From assembly GCA_937858165.1 (NCBI GenBank), contig CALLZA010000598.1, positions 1-6,610 of the forward strand: a stretch of DNA of 6,610 nt. The letters run 5' to 3'. The position numbers were made by a program, and so were the translations under genes. Of this stretch, positions 1 through 6,610 are shown one piece after another. Under the pieces are notes generated by a model. That model made no database searches and had not been told where the DNA came from. It saw only the letters and a program-made list of their open reading frames with translations. The stretch comes from an uncultured Ardenticatenia bacterium (lineage in GTDB: Bacteria > Chloroflexota > Anaerolineae > Promineifilales > Promineifilaceae). How positions within the stretch are numbered: the first letter of the stretch is position 1; the number at the start of each line of letters is the position of its first letter.

Positions 1-121
1 TTTCACTCTTGTCTGCTTCTTTCTATCTCTCACCCATTCATTTTCTCGTCGTCATCCTGTATATGTTAGTTTATTCTTATTTTCTCTGGTACATTTGTGT
101 GTTTTTAGTTTTTTTTTTTTT
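1..121. other. Non-genomic T-rich read-through noise
   Basis: This stretch is T-rich and low in complexity, unlike the GC-rich rest of the window, and ends in a run of 13 T (109-121) directly against the P5 end of an Illumina adapter. On the opposite strand the order is adapter, poly-A, then noise, which is what a read gives after running off the end of a short library molecule. I see no gene here. The short open frame at 9-197 runs through the adapter and is not real. Confidence 0.88.
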
Positions 122-191
122 AATGATACGGCGACCACCGAGATCTACACTAGATCGCTCGTCGGCAGCGTCAGATGTGTATAAGAGACAG
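122..191 (+). other. Illumina Nextera P5/i5 adapter (contamination)
   Basis: The parts match the Nextera layout in order: the 29-nt P5 flow-cell sequence (122-150), an 8-nt i5 index TAGATCGC (151-158), which I recall as index 501, the 14-nt linker TCGTCGGCAGCGTC (159-172) and the 19-nt Tn5 mosaic end AGATGTGTATAAGAGACAG (173-191). All were recognised by eye from known adapter sequence. Genomic DNA begins at about 192. The mosaic end must not be read as a natural Tn5/IS50 end. The adapter should have been trimmed and marks the probable contig edge. Confidence 0.98.
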
Positions 192-193
192 GC

Positions 194-280
194 CTGAAGG
201 CGGCCGTCACCATCTACGCCGAGATCGGCCTGGAAGCGGGGGATTGGCAGCCGGAGGTGTGGAAGCTGACGGAGTGGTAG
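194..280 (+). CDS. C-terminal fragment of an unknown protein
   Basis: Only the last 28 codons and a TAG stop are present; the 5' part is lost at the adapter junction. The tail begins LKAAVTIYAEIG and ends DWQPEVWKLTEW. Its codons favour G or C at the third position, as in the neighbouring genes, and the residue mix is ordinary for a soluble protein with a helical, Trp-rich end. The other frames here give Arg/Gly-rich sequence typical of a wrong frame. It ends 8 bp before the stop codon of the convergent gene on the other strand, a plausible tight tail-to-tail arrangement. I do not recognise the family, and the fragment is too short to assign a function. Confidence 0.5.
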   Translation: MKAAVTIYAEIGLEAGDWQPEVWKLTEW

Positions 281-288
281 AAAAGTGG

Positions 289-750
289 CTAATCACTAGT
301 CACTATCTGCAATGGCCCCCCATTGCGGTCCATCGTCGTGCTCAACGTATAGCCGCCGTAGGTGCAATCCCCCTGGACGACCTCTCTCACCCGCCCCTCG
401 ACCGTCAGGTTGTGGGTCGTATTGGGCAGCAGGTCGATGGTGATCTCCTTGGGGAAGGTATCGAAGGGGGCGGTGAAGACGCCCGACTCCGACGTGACGG
501 TGATCGTCTCGCCATTGCCGAGATCGACGGTGATAACCTGCGTCAACTGGTCGGTGGGCGAAGTGACCGGCTCGACGGTGAAGAACTCCGGTGTGGCCCG
601 CGGGCACTCGGTCGGCGACCCGCTGCCGGTGTCGGGTGTGGCCCCGTCAGACGCGCCATCGCCGCGGCCGCCCACCAGCCACCAGACCAGCAGCCCAAAG
701 ATCAGCACCAGACCGATTATGATCAACAGACGTGTGGTTGAACTGTTCAT
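289..750 (-). CDS. Membrane-anchored protein with beta-rich outer domain
   Basis: This is a 153-aa protein of unknown function. Residues 7-27 form a single hydrophobic helix (LLIIIGLVLIFGLLVWW), followed by a Gly/Ser/Asp/Thr-rich linker (27-48) and a beta-rich domain of about 100 residues (50-150) with alternating Thr/Val strands, such as QVITVDLGNGETITVTSESG. The layout is that of a signal anchor holding a small Ig-like or similar beta-sandwich outside the membrane. Cys49 and Cys129 bracket the domain and could form a disulfide. There is no lipobox and no sortase motif. The purine-rich AGGGGGAG about 6 nt before the ATG is a good ribosome site. It starts 15 bp after the stop of the upstream gene on the same strand, so it is probably the second gene of that operon. 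The fold is inferred from strand pattern only. Confidence 0.82.
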   Translation of the reverse strand: MNSSTTRLLIIIGLVLIFGLLVWWLVGGRGDGASDGATPDTGSGSPTECPRATPEFFTVEPVTSPTDQLTQVITVDLGNGETITVTSESGVFTAPFDTFPKEITIDLLPNTTHNLTVEGRVREVVQGDCTYGGYTLSTTMDRNGGPLQIVTSD

Positions 751-765
751 CTCCCTCTCCCCCTT

Positions 766-1779
766 CTACCACGTAACGGTATTCGGATCGACGATGTACT
801 TCCACCAGTTGTAGGCGATGCCGTCGGCCGCGCCGGAGAGGTGGGGCAGCAGGTTGAACCACCACTTGTGGTGCAACCGGATGTCGCCGTTGCCCCAGTC
901 GCGGCAATCGACCATCTCCGCCTGGCCCGACAGATTGGGGAAGTTCTGCCACGTCCGCCAGCGGCTAGGCACCTGGCGCTTGTTACCCCAATCGTAGTCG
1001 CGCTCGCTGTTGGGCGCGTAATGCATCCAGCCGACCTCCGCCTGGCCGGGGTTCTTGAACTCGTGGCGGATGAAGCGCTCCCAGAGGTTATCATCGCCGC
1101 GCTTGTGGCGGAAAGCGTGCTTCAGGATCGACTCGGCACGATGGCCGAAGTTCTCCAGCATCTCGCCCACGCCGCGCTGGTAGTTGAAGCCCATGATGAC
1201 GAAGCGGCGGCTGGCGTGGGCCGTCTGCGTCAACGGCGGCGCGTTGCACCAGAACGCCCCCGGCCCAGCCATGATCGACTCGTAGTAACCGGCGTAAGGA
1301 AAAGCAAACAGCCAGAACTCATCGACCTTGTCGGCATCGACCTTCTGGATCATGTCGAACTCGTCCAGCAGCGCGTCGTAGTCGACCGCATCCGGTTGAT
1401 GGAAGCCCTGCCGCGTACGCCAGGCGTTGACGAACTCATCGGCCTTATAGGTGAAGCCGTCGGCCTTGCGCGGGAAGCGATCCACGGTGCGTTTCTGGAC
1501 CACTTTGTAATTCACGTAGCCGCGGCTGCATTCGCGCAAATCGTCCATGTACCCCTGCACCAACGGCCCCGGATCGTTCCAGCCCAGCACCTTGTTCAAT
1601 CGCTCGTTGCCGGCGCTGGGCACGCGCGGATTGTGGACGATCAGGCCTACGCGCCGGGTAATCGGCTCCGGCGGGCCACCGGCCGGCGCGTCGGCCTCCT
1701 GCGCGACCAGCCCCTTGAGGCTGTCCGCGATCAGGTCGCCGATGCTATCCAGTAGACCGCCGCCTTTCTTCTTTGTCAT
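766..1779 (-). CDS. Conserved-looking 337-aa aromatic-rich protein, unknown function
   Basis: I do not recognise a named family. The N-terminus (MTKKKGGGLLDS, then an amphipathic helix to about 26) has no signal peptide. A Pro/Ala-rich linker (30-40) precedes a globular body rich in Trp, Tyr, Phe, His and Asp. Segments that look conserved are VDEFWLFAFPYAGYYES (152-168), AGPGAFWCNAPP (171-182), ENFGHRAES (209-217), a Trp/Asp-rich stretch (251-281) and the C-terminal HHKWWFNLLPHL (303-314) and YNWWKYIVDPN (323-333). Clustered His, Glu, Asp and aromatic residues would suit a metal- or carbohydrate-binding enzyme, but this is a guess. The ATG at 1779 is chosen because AGAGGAGG lies 6 nt upstream and a strong promoter sits just before it. 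A longer in-frame extension to 1917 would cross that promoter and a terminator hairpin. It is the first gene of a two-gene operon with the anchored protein. Confidence 0.85.
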   Translation of the reverse strand: MTKKKGGGLLDSIGDLIADSLKGLVAQEADAPAGGPPEPITRRVGLIVHNPRVPSAGNERLNKVLGWNDPGPLVQGYMDDLRECSRGYVNYKVVQKRTVDRFPRKADGFTYKADEFVNAWRTRQGFHQPDAVDYDALLDEFDMIQKVDADKVDEFWLFAFPYAGYYESIMAGPGAFWCNAPPLTQTAHASRRFVIMGFNYQRGVGEMLENFGHRAESILKHAFRHKRGDDNLWERFIRHEFKNPGQAEVGWMHYAPNSERDYDWGNKRQVPSRWRTWQNFPNLSGQAEMVDCRDWGNGDIRLHHKWWFNLLPHLSGAADGIAYNWWKYIVDPNTVTW

Positions 1780-1785
1780 ACGCTG

Positions 1786-1793
1786 CCTCCTCT
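1786..1793 (-). promoter_or_regulatory. Ribosome binding site fixing the 1779 start
   Basis: On the minus strand AGAGGAGG lies 6 nt before the ATG at 1779, a near-perfect Shine-Dalgarno match. It decides the start against the longer open frame that continues upstream to 1917. Confidence 0.85.
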
Positions 1794-1817
1794 GTTTGCC
1801 GGTGGGTCGATGTTCGC

Positions 1818-1847
1818 ATTGTAGGCTCTTAAGCGCGTATTCGTCAA
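1818..1847 (-). promoter_or_regulatory. Sigma70-type promoter for the 1779-289 operon
   Basis: On the minus strand a -35 box TTGACG (1842-1847) and a -10 box TACAAT (1818-1823) are 18 nt apart, each one base off consensus. Transcription should start near 1811, giving a leader of about 30 nt with the ribosome site. It lies between the operon it drives and the terminator of the upstream operon. Confidence 0.78.
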
Positions 1848-1864
1848 TTGATAGGGCCACGAAA

Positions 1865-1903
1865 TGACAGGAGCGCGAGTTAGTTGCACTCGCGCTCCTG
1901 TCA
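1865..1903 (-). terminator. Perfect 16-bp hairpin, probable terminator
   Basis: TGACAGGAGCGCGAGT (1865-1880) and its exact reverse complement (1888-1903) flank a 7-nt loop. The hairpin lies 46 nt after the stop of the YsnF/AvaK gene at 1950 and before the next promoter on the same strand, as a terminator would. On the minus strand it is followed only by TTTCG, so the U-tract is short; one mismatch would allow two more A-T pairs. With so short a U-tract it could also act as an RNA 3'-end stabiliser. Confidence 0.62.
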
Positions 1904-1949
1904 CTTACCGGCCTCAATGGGCAGCCCTAAGTGCCGCCCAAGGCAAAAG

Positions 1950-3191
1950 CTAACCCATGTCGCGCACGGCGTCTTTCACATTCTCCCAACCGTAGCGCAC
2001 CGCGTCCTTGAACTCTTCCCACGGCCCGCTGTTGCGGCTCTCCCAGTCGCGGCGCACGTCGGCCTCGATGCTGGCCCAGTCGCGCCCGTGGAAGCGCTGC
2101 TCATTGCTCAGCCCCGCGCCATAGGTGTAGGCCGGCTGGTAGCGATCAAACGTATAGCCGCGATTGCCGTAGGTCTGGTCGAAGTGGGTGCGGAAACGGG
2201 TGTCATAGTTGCCGCCCATCTTCTCGACCTCGACCCGCGTGCGGCGAACGGTGTCTTCGACGGTCTCCACATGCTTGTCGACCTTCTTGCCGACGACCAC
2301 TTCCTCGACCACACGGGCCTGCTTGTCGGTAACGACCTGCTCGGCCCTCTCGCGGACTTCATAGGTGCGCTCCTGGAAGGCGTCAATCGTCCCGGCATCA
2401 ACAGACCGGTCAACGGGTCGCCGCTCGACGTAGACACTCTCTTCGCGCAACTCGACGCTCTCGCGCACCGGCTTCTCTTCCAGGTAGCTGTGGACGCGCA
2501 CGCCGCCCTTGTCCACTTCCCGCTTGCCGACGTGCAGTTCCTCTTCGACGATGGGGATGGCCGCTTCGGTTTCAACGTTGCGCGCGGCCGACGGCCGCAT
2601 GGCGGCGCTCGACGTGGTGCGGGGGGTGGTGGTGCCCGTTGCGCTGTCGGCGTTAAAGCCGGTCCAACCCTCCGAACGCCACTGGCTGGAGCGCTCGCGC
2701 ACGTCTACCGGCCCAAAGCGGTTCATGAGTCGCAACGCCTCGTTCACCCGGCCGTCGTCGGCCTTCACGGCGACGAGCGTGCTACCGCGGCGGACGCCCT
2801 CGGCGTAGAATTCGGCCTCTTCCTCGGGCACGCCCCAATTGATGAGCGCGCCAGTCAGCCCGCCGACCGCCGCGCCGATGCCCGCACCGGTCAGCCCGGC
2901 CACAATCGGCCCCGCGGCAACCACCGGGCCGATACCCGGAATGGCCAGCGCCCCCAGGCCGAGCAACAGCCCGCCCAGACCGCCCAGCGCGCCGCCGACC
3001 AGCGCCCCACCGGCCGCGCCTTCGGCCACCGCTTCGCCGTCGCCGCCGGTCATGCCCGTGGTGGTCGTGCCGGTCGTCTGGTTGTTGGCGACCAGACTGA
3101 TGTCGCCGCGCTGAAAACCGGCGGCGGCCAGCTCTTCAACAACCCGACGGGCTGTCGCAATGTCATCGTATAGACCAACGATCGTTTTCAT
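1950..3191 (-). CDS. YsnF/AvaK (DUF2382) stress protein with glycine-rich membrane segment
   Basis: This 413-aa protein is probably membrane-associated and stress-linked; the family's biochemical role is unknown. Residues 1-36 (MKTIVGLYDDIATARRVVEELAAAGF) resemble the start of the YflT/general-stress-17M domain, which resumes at about 122-165. It is split by a long Gly/Ala-rich hydrophobic stretch (57-117) resembling a glycine zipper that could insert in a membrane. A low-complexity Thr/Ser/Ala linker (182-205) leads to the DUF2382 domain (about 211-324), starting AIPIVEEELHVGKREVDKGG and rich in charged Val/Glu/Arg strands (RESVELREESVYVERRPVD). The C-terminus (370-413) is Trp/acidic with two similar segments, WEEFKDAVRYGW and WENVKDAVRDMG. 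The start has AAAGGAG 8 nt upstream, and the stop of the preceding gene overlaps that site, so the two genes are co-transcribed and perhaps translationally coupled. Domain names come from memory of the family; membrane insertion is inferred. Confidence 0.88.
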   Translation of the reverse strand: MKTIVGLYDDIATARRVVEELAAAGFQRGDISLVANNQTTGTTTTGMTGGDGEAVAEGAAGGALVGGALGGLGGLLLGLGALAIPGIGPVVAAGPIVAGLTGAGIGAAVGGLTGALINWGVPEEEAEFYAEGVRRGSTLVAVKADDGRVNEALRLMNRFGPVDVRERSSQWRSEGWTGFNADSATGTTTPRTTSSAAMRPSAARNVETEAAIPIVEEELHVGKREVDKGGVRVHSYLEEKPVRESVELREESVYVERRPVDRSVDAGTIDAFQERTYEVRERAEQVVTDKQARVVEEVVVGKKVDKHVETVEDTVRRTRVEVEKMGGNYDTRFRTHFDQTYGNRGYTFDRYQPAYTYGAGLSNEQRFHGRDWASIEADVRRDWESRNSGPWEEFKDAVRYGWENVKDAVRDMG

Positions 3192-3199
3192 CTTACTTT

Positions 3200-3206
3200 C
3201 TCCTTT
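3200..3206 (-). promoter_or_regulatory. Ribosome site overlapping the upstream stop codon
   Basis: AAAGGAG on the minus strand lies 8 nt before the ATG at 3191. It overlaps the TAA stop (3205-3207) of the preceding gene, so ribosomes finishing that gene sit on this site; coupling of the two proteins is likely. Confidence 0.75.
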
Positions 3207-3813
3207 ACTGGGTCTCGTTCTCGCCCGGAGCGTGGCTATCGGGTAATGCCACCCGCTCGACCTGGGCCTCCTCTGCCCGCAGCGTGACGGTCTGTGGCTG
3301 GCGCACCTCGACGCGTGTCTTGGTCAGGCGTACTTCTTCCACCAACATCAACTGCTTGCGCACGAGCAATACTTCCTTCATCACCGGAATGATTGTCGTG
3401 TCGCCCTCGACGCGCGGCCGAACCGGCTTGTCGATCGGCTGGTTAATCGCCACCCGTTCGACTGTCACACGATCCTCGGCCGTCGGCTCATCGACGACCA
3501 CCTCGCGCTCGCCCACGGTCATGTGGACGCGCACCGCGCCCCGGTCGAGCATCCGCTTGCGCAGCGCCAAAGACTCGGCCACCACAGGGATGACCAGCGC
3601 TTCCTGGTCTTCCACCGTCTCCTGCCGCGCCAGCGTCTTAAAGCTGGTCGGCAATGAGAAGTAGCTCTGGCCAAGCGCAGTCAGCAAAGTGGTCGGCACA
3701 AGCAGCGTCTGCCCGTCGTGCTCAACCTGAACCATTGGATCGTGTGGATTAAAAGCGGCGATGACGCCGCGCTCTCCATCCTGGTCGATGACGACCGCCT
3801 GCGCGCTAGTCAC
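3205..3813 (-). CDS. Short YsnF/AvaK (DUF2382) protein with barrel-like N-terminus
   Basis: This 202-aa soluble protein is a paralogue of the next gene's C-terminal domain. Residues 5-55 form a small beta-rich unit (VVIDQDGERGVIAAF ... VQVEHDGQTLLVPTTLL ... GQSYFSLP) that resembles the PRC-barrel-like domain often found before DUF2382. Two internal DUF2382-type repeats follow: 72-127 (ALVIPVVAESLALRKRMLDR ... VERVAINQPID) and 139-190 (TTIIPVMKEVLLVRKQLMLV ... VERVALP). Both show the IPV-x-E-x-L-x-x-RK pattern and end in VERVA. There is no signal peptide or membrane helix; the tail (191-202) is short and acidic. The start is GTG, supported by AAGGAG 6 nt upstream; the next Met is at residue 27, inside the N-terminal domain. 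It is first in a two-gene operon, 13 bp before the longer paralogue. A stress role follows from family knowledge only. Confidence 0.88.
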   Translation of the reverse strand: MTSAQAVVIDQDGERGVIAAFNPHDPMVQVEHDGQTLLVPTTLLTALGQSYFSLPTSFKTLARQETVEDQEALVIPVVAESLALRKRMLDRGAVRVHMTVGEREVVVDEPTAEDRVTVERVAINQPIDKPVRPRVEGDTTIIPVMKEVLLVRKQLMLVEEVRLTKTRVEVRQPQTVTLRAEEAQVERVALPDSHAPGENETQ

Positions 3814-3819
3814 TACTTG

Positions 3820-3825
3820 CTCCTT
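3820..3825 (-). promoter_or_regulatory. Ribosome site supporting a GTG start
   Basis: AAGGAG on the minus strand lies 6 nt before the GTG at 3813. No ATG is available at the correct distance, so this site decides the start codon. Confidence 0.75.
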
Positions 3826-4025
3826 GGCGAGATGGACCGCACCGGCGCTACCCTATGCAGCGCTTCGTCGATCCGGGTTAAATTCATACCTTTAGCTTAC
3901 TCGCCCAACCGCCCGGTCGCGCCTGCGACGGGTATAGAAACGAGGCACAGTTGGCGCACAATTTGACACTGAGAGAGATACTTCGGTGACACATACCTGA
4001 GGTACACAGCCCGCCTATGCCCAAA

Positions 4026-4057
4026 CGGGGCCTTTCTCTGCCGCAAGATAGGCCCCG
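4026..4057. repeat. GC-rich 8-bp inverted repeat in the divergent region
   Basis: CGGGGCCT (4026-4033) and AGGCCCCG (4050-4057) are exact reverse complements around a 16-nt loop. No T-run follows on the plus strand and it does not follow a gene end, so a terminator is unlikely. It lies just before the candidate plus-strand promoter and could be an operator or a chance stem. Confidence 0.4.
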
Positions 4058-4067
4058 CAGCCGGCCC

Positions 4068-4095
4068 TTGCATTGGCGGCTCATTTGGCTATCCT
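4068..4095 (+). promoter_or_regulatory. Candidate promoter for the aminotransferase gene
   Basis: TTGCAT (4068-4073) and TATCCT (4090-4095) are separated by 16 nt, a moderate sigma70 match. Transcription would start near 4102, giving a leader of about 60 nt. No Shine-Dalgarno site precedes the ATG at 4165, where the sequence is CACCAACC. Confidence 0.42.
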
Positions 4096-4164
4096 CCACC
4101 TGACGCGCCCGGTCGGTCTCGCAACAACGCCACGACCGCCGCCAACTCACCACAACCACCAACC

Positions 4165-5319
4165 ATGACCAACCATCTACGCCCCCTCTACCTGCTCGAT
4201 CCCGACGTTACCTTTCTCAATCACGGCTCCTTCGGCGCGACGCCGCGGCCGGTCTTCGACGCTTACCAGGCGTGGCAACGCCGCTTGGAGTGGCAACCGG
4301 TGCGCTTTCTGAGCACGGAACTGGCCGGCCATCTGGCCGAGGCGCGCCGGGCGCTGGGCGACCTTCTGCGCGCCGACGCCGCCGATCTCGTTTACGTTCC
4401 CAACGCCACCTTTGGCGTCAACGTCGTCGCCCGCTCGCTGCGGCTGGGCGCGGGCGACGAGGTACTGACCACCGACCACGAGTATGGCGCCTGCGACCGC
4501 GTGTGGCGCTATCTGAGCCGGGAGCGCGGCTTCGCCTACTGCCGGCAGCCGGTGGCCTTGCCCTTGACCACGGACGAGGCGCTCGTTGATCACTTTTGGC
4601 AAGGCGTGACGCCGCGCACCCGCGTCATCCTCCTGAGCCACATCACCTCGCCGACGGCCGTCCGCCTGCCCGTCGCCGCCCTCTGCGCCCGCGCGCGCGC
4701 CGCCGGCATTCTGACCCTCATCGACGGCGCCCACGCCCCCGGCCAGATCGACCTCGATCTGACGGCGATTGACGCCGACTTCTACACCGGCAACTGCCAC
4801 AAATGGCTCAGCAGCCCCAAGGGCGCAGCCTTCCTCTACGCCCACCGCGAGGCGCAAGCGCTCATCGAGCCACTGGTCGTCGGCTGGGGGTATGAGGCCG
4901 AACCGGGAACGTCGTTTGGCTCGCGCTTCCTCGACCTCTTGCAGTGGCTGGGCACGATCGACTACGCCGCCTATCTGAGCGTCCCGGCGGCCATTCGCTT
5001 CCAGGCCGAGCACGACTGGCCGGCCGTTCGCGCCGCCTGCCACACCCTGGTGGCCGAGGCGCTGGACGGCCTCGCCGCGCTGACCGGCCTGCGGTCTATC
5101 TACCCCGACGACAGCTATTACCACCAGATGGCTGCCGCTCCCCTGCCCCCCCAGACCGACATCATCGCCCTGAAGCGGCGGCTCATTGACGACTATGGCA
5201 TCGAAATTCCCTGCACCCGCTGGAACGACCGACCGTTCATCCGCGTCTCCATCCAGGCCTATAACACGCCCGAGGATGTAGGTACATTGGTTGACGCGCT
5301 GCGGGTGTTGCTTCGCTAG
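4165..5319 (+). CDS. PLP-dependent class V aminotransferase-fold enzyme (isopenicillin-N-epimerase-like)
   Basis: This is a full-length 384-aa fold-type I PLP enzyme. The start YLLDPDVTFLNHGSFGATPRPV (9-30, FLNHGSFGATP) is the usual opening of the CefD-like group. Expected active-site residues are visible: Asn80-Ala-Thr near the phosphate, His105 in TTDHEYGA as ring-stacking candidate, Asp187 and His190 in IDGAHAPGQ, the Schiff-base lysine Lys213 in GNCHKWLSSPKG, and Arg360 in FIRVSIQAYNT as the substrate carboxylate contact. The family includes isopenicillin N epimerases, cysteine desulfurase-like and C-S lyase-like proteins; true beta-lactam epimerase activity is unlikely, as no beta-lactam genes are nearby. 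There is no NifS-type catalytic cysteine loop that I can identify. The ATG at 4165 matches the family's usual N-terminus but lacks a Shine-Dalgarno site. It lies upstream of metY, though with its own terminator-like hairpin. The exact substrate is unknown. Confidence 0.92.
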   Translation: MTNHLRPLYLLDPDVTFLNHGSFGATPRPVFDAYQAWQRRLEWQPVRFLSTELAGHLAEARRALGDLLRADAADLVYVPNATFGVNVVARSLRLGAGDEVLTTDHEYGACDRVWRYLSRERGFAYCRQPVALPLTTDEALVDHFWQGVTPRTRVILLSHITSPTAVRLPVAALCARARAAGILTLIDGAHAPGQIDLDLTAIDADFYTGNCHKWLSSPKGAAFLYAHREAQALIEPLVVGWGYEAEPGTSFGSRFLDLLQWLGTIDYAAYLSVPAAIRFQAEHDWPAVRAACHTLVAEALDGLAALTGLRSIYPDDSYYHQMAAAPLPPQTDIIALKRRLIDDYGIEIPCTRWNDRPFIRVSIQAYNTPEDVGTLVDALRVLLR

Positions 5320-5328
5320 GCAGAGCGT

Positions 5329-6610
<1,282 letters not shown>

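Larger units (their letters stand above)
3826..4164. other. Divergent intergenic region between two start codons
   Basis: This non-coding stretch separates the minus-strand DUF2382 operon from the plus-strand aminotransferase gene, so it should hold both promoters. For the minus operon I see only a weak candidate: TATACC (3931-3936) with TTGTGC (3956-3961) at a 19-nt spacing. TGACAC occurs twice (3964-3969 and 3987-3992), 23 bp apart, and a short palindrome TACCTGAGGTA (3994-4004) follows. These could be operator half-sites, but short repeats like this arise by chance. No small protein with a ribosome site was found. Confidence 0.5.

Noticed and set aside
173..191. Tn5/IS50-like mosaic end
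   Set aside because: It is joined to the Nextera linker, index and P5 sequence, so it comes from library preparation and not from a transposon.
9..197. 62-aa open frame at the window start
   Set aside because: It runs through the T-rich noise and the Illumina adapter, so it is synthetic sequence and not a gene.
841..1755. 304-aa plus-strand open frame
   Set aside because: It lies opposite a gene with a promoter, ribosome site and coherent protein sequence. Long antisense frames are common at high GC, and its Val/Ala/Arg/Leu-rich product looks non-natural.
1780..1917. 46-residue N-terminal extension of the 337-aa protein
   Set aside because: It would cross the TTGACG/TACAAT promoter and part of a 16-bp terminator hairpin. 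The ATG at 1779 has a far better ribosome site.
1884..3173. 429-aa plus-strand open frame opposite the long DUF2382 gene
   Set aside because: It is rich in Ala/Arg/Val/His with no recognisable domain, while the minus strand gives a clear family match.
3963..3968. Perfect TTGACA -35 box on the plus strand
   Set aside because: At 16-18 nt downstream there is only GTGACA-like sequence, with no credible -10 box.
4177..5124. 315-aa minus-strand open frame inside the aminotransferase gene
   Set aside because: It is an antisense shadow of a gene whose catalytic motifs are intact. Its composition is Gly/Ala/Val/Arg-biased.

Overview
The window looks like one end of a metagenomic or draft-genome contig from a GC-rich bacterium. 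Strong Shine-Dalgarno sites, sigma70-type promoters and a SAM-I riboswitch before a methionine gene show that it is bacterial. The mix of a high-GC genome, paired YsnF/AvaK stress proteins and a SAM-I-controlled metY suggests Chloroflexota to me, but this is an inference and no phylogenetic marker is present.

Layout. Bases 1-191 are not genomic: 122-191 is an intact Illumina Nextera P5/i5 adapter ending in the Tn5 mosaic end, and 1-121 is T-rich read-through noise. Real sequence starts at about 192 with the last 28 codons of an unknown plus-strand protein, which ends at 280. Next come two minus-strand operons. The first (1779 down to 289) has a clear promoter and encodes a 337-aa aromatic-rich protein of unknown function followed by a 153-aa membrane-anchored protein with a likely beta-sandwich outer domain. 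The second (3813 down to 1950) encodes two YsnF/AvaK (DUF2382) proteins. The first is short, with a GTG start and a barrel-like N-terminus. The second is long, with a YflT-like N-terminus and a glycine-rich membrane segment. A perfect 16-bp inverted repeat separates the two operons and probably terminates the second.

A 351-bp divergent intergenic region (3814-4164) leads to two plus-strand genes. The first is a PLP-dependent class V aminotransferase-fold enzyme of the isopenicillin-N-epimerase-like group (4165-5319), closed by another perfect 16-bp inverted repeat. The second is metY, O-acetylhomoserine sulfhydrylase (5750 to the window end, incomplete). metY has a complete control region: sigma70 promoter, SAM-I aptamer, intrinsic terminator, then the ribosome binding site. 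When SAM is plentiful the aptamer should favour the terminator and shut off homocysteine/methionine synthesis.

I found no novel defence, mobile or CRISPR system. The least explained parts are the 337-aa protein with its anchored partner, the tandem DUF2382 operon, and an apparent alternative antiterminator pairing in the riboswitch leader.
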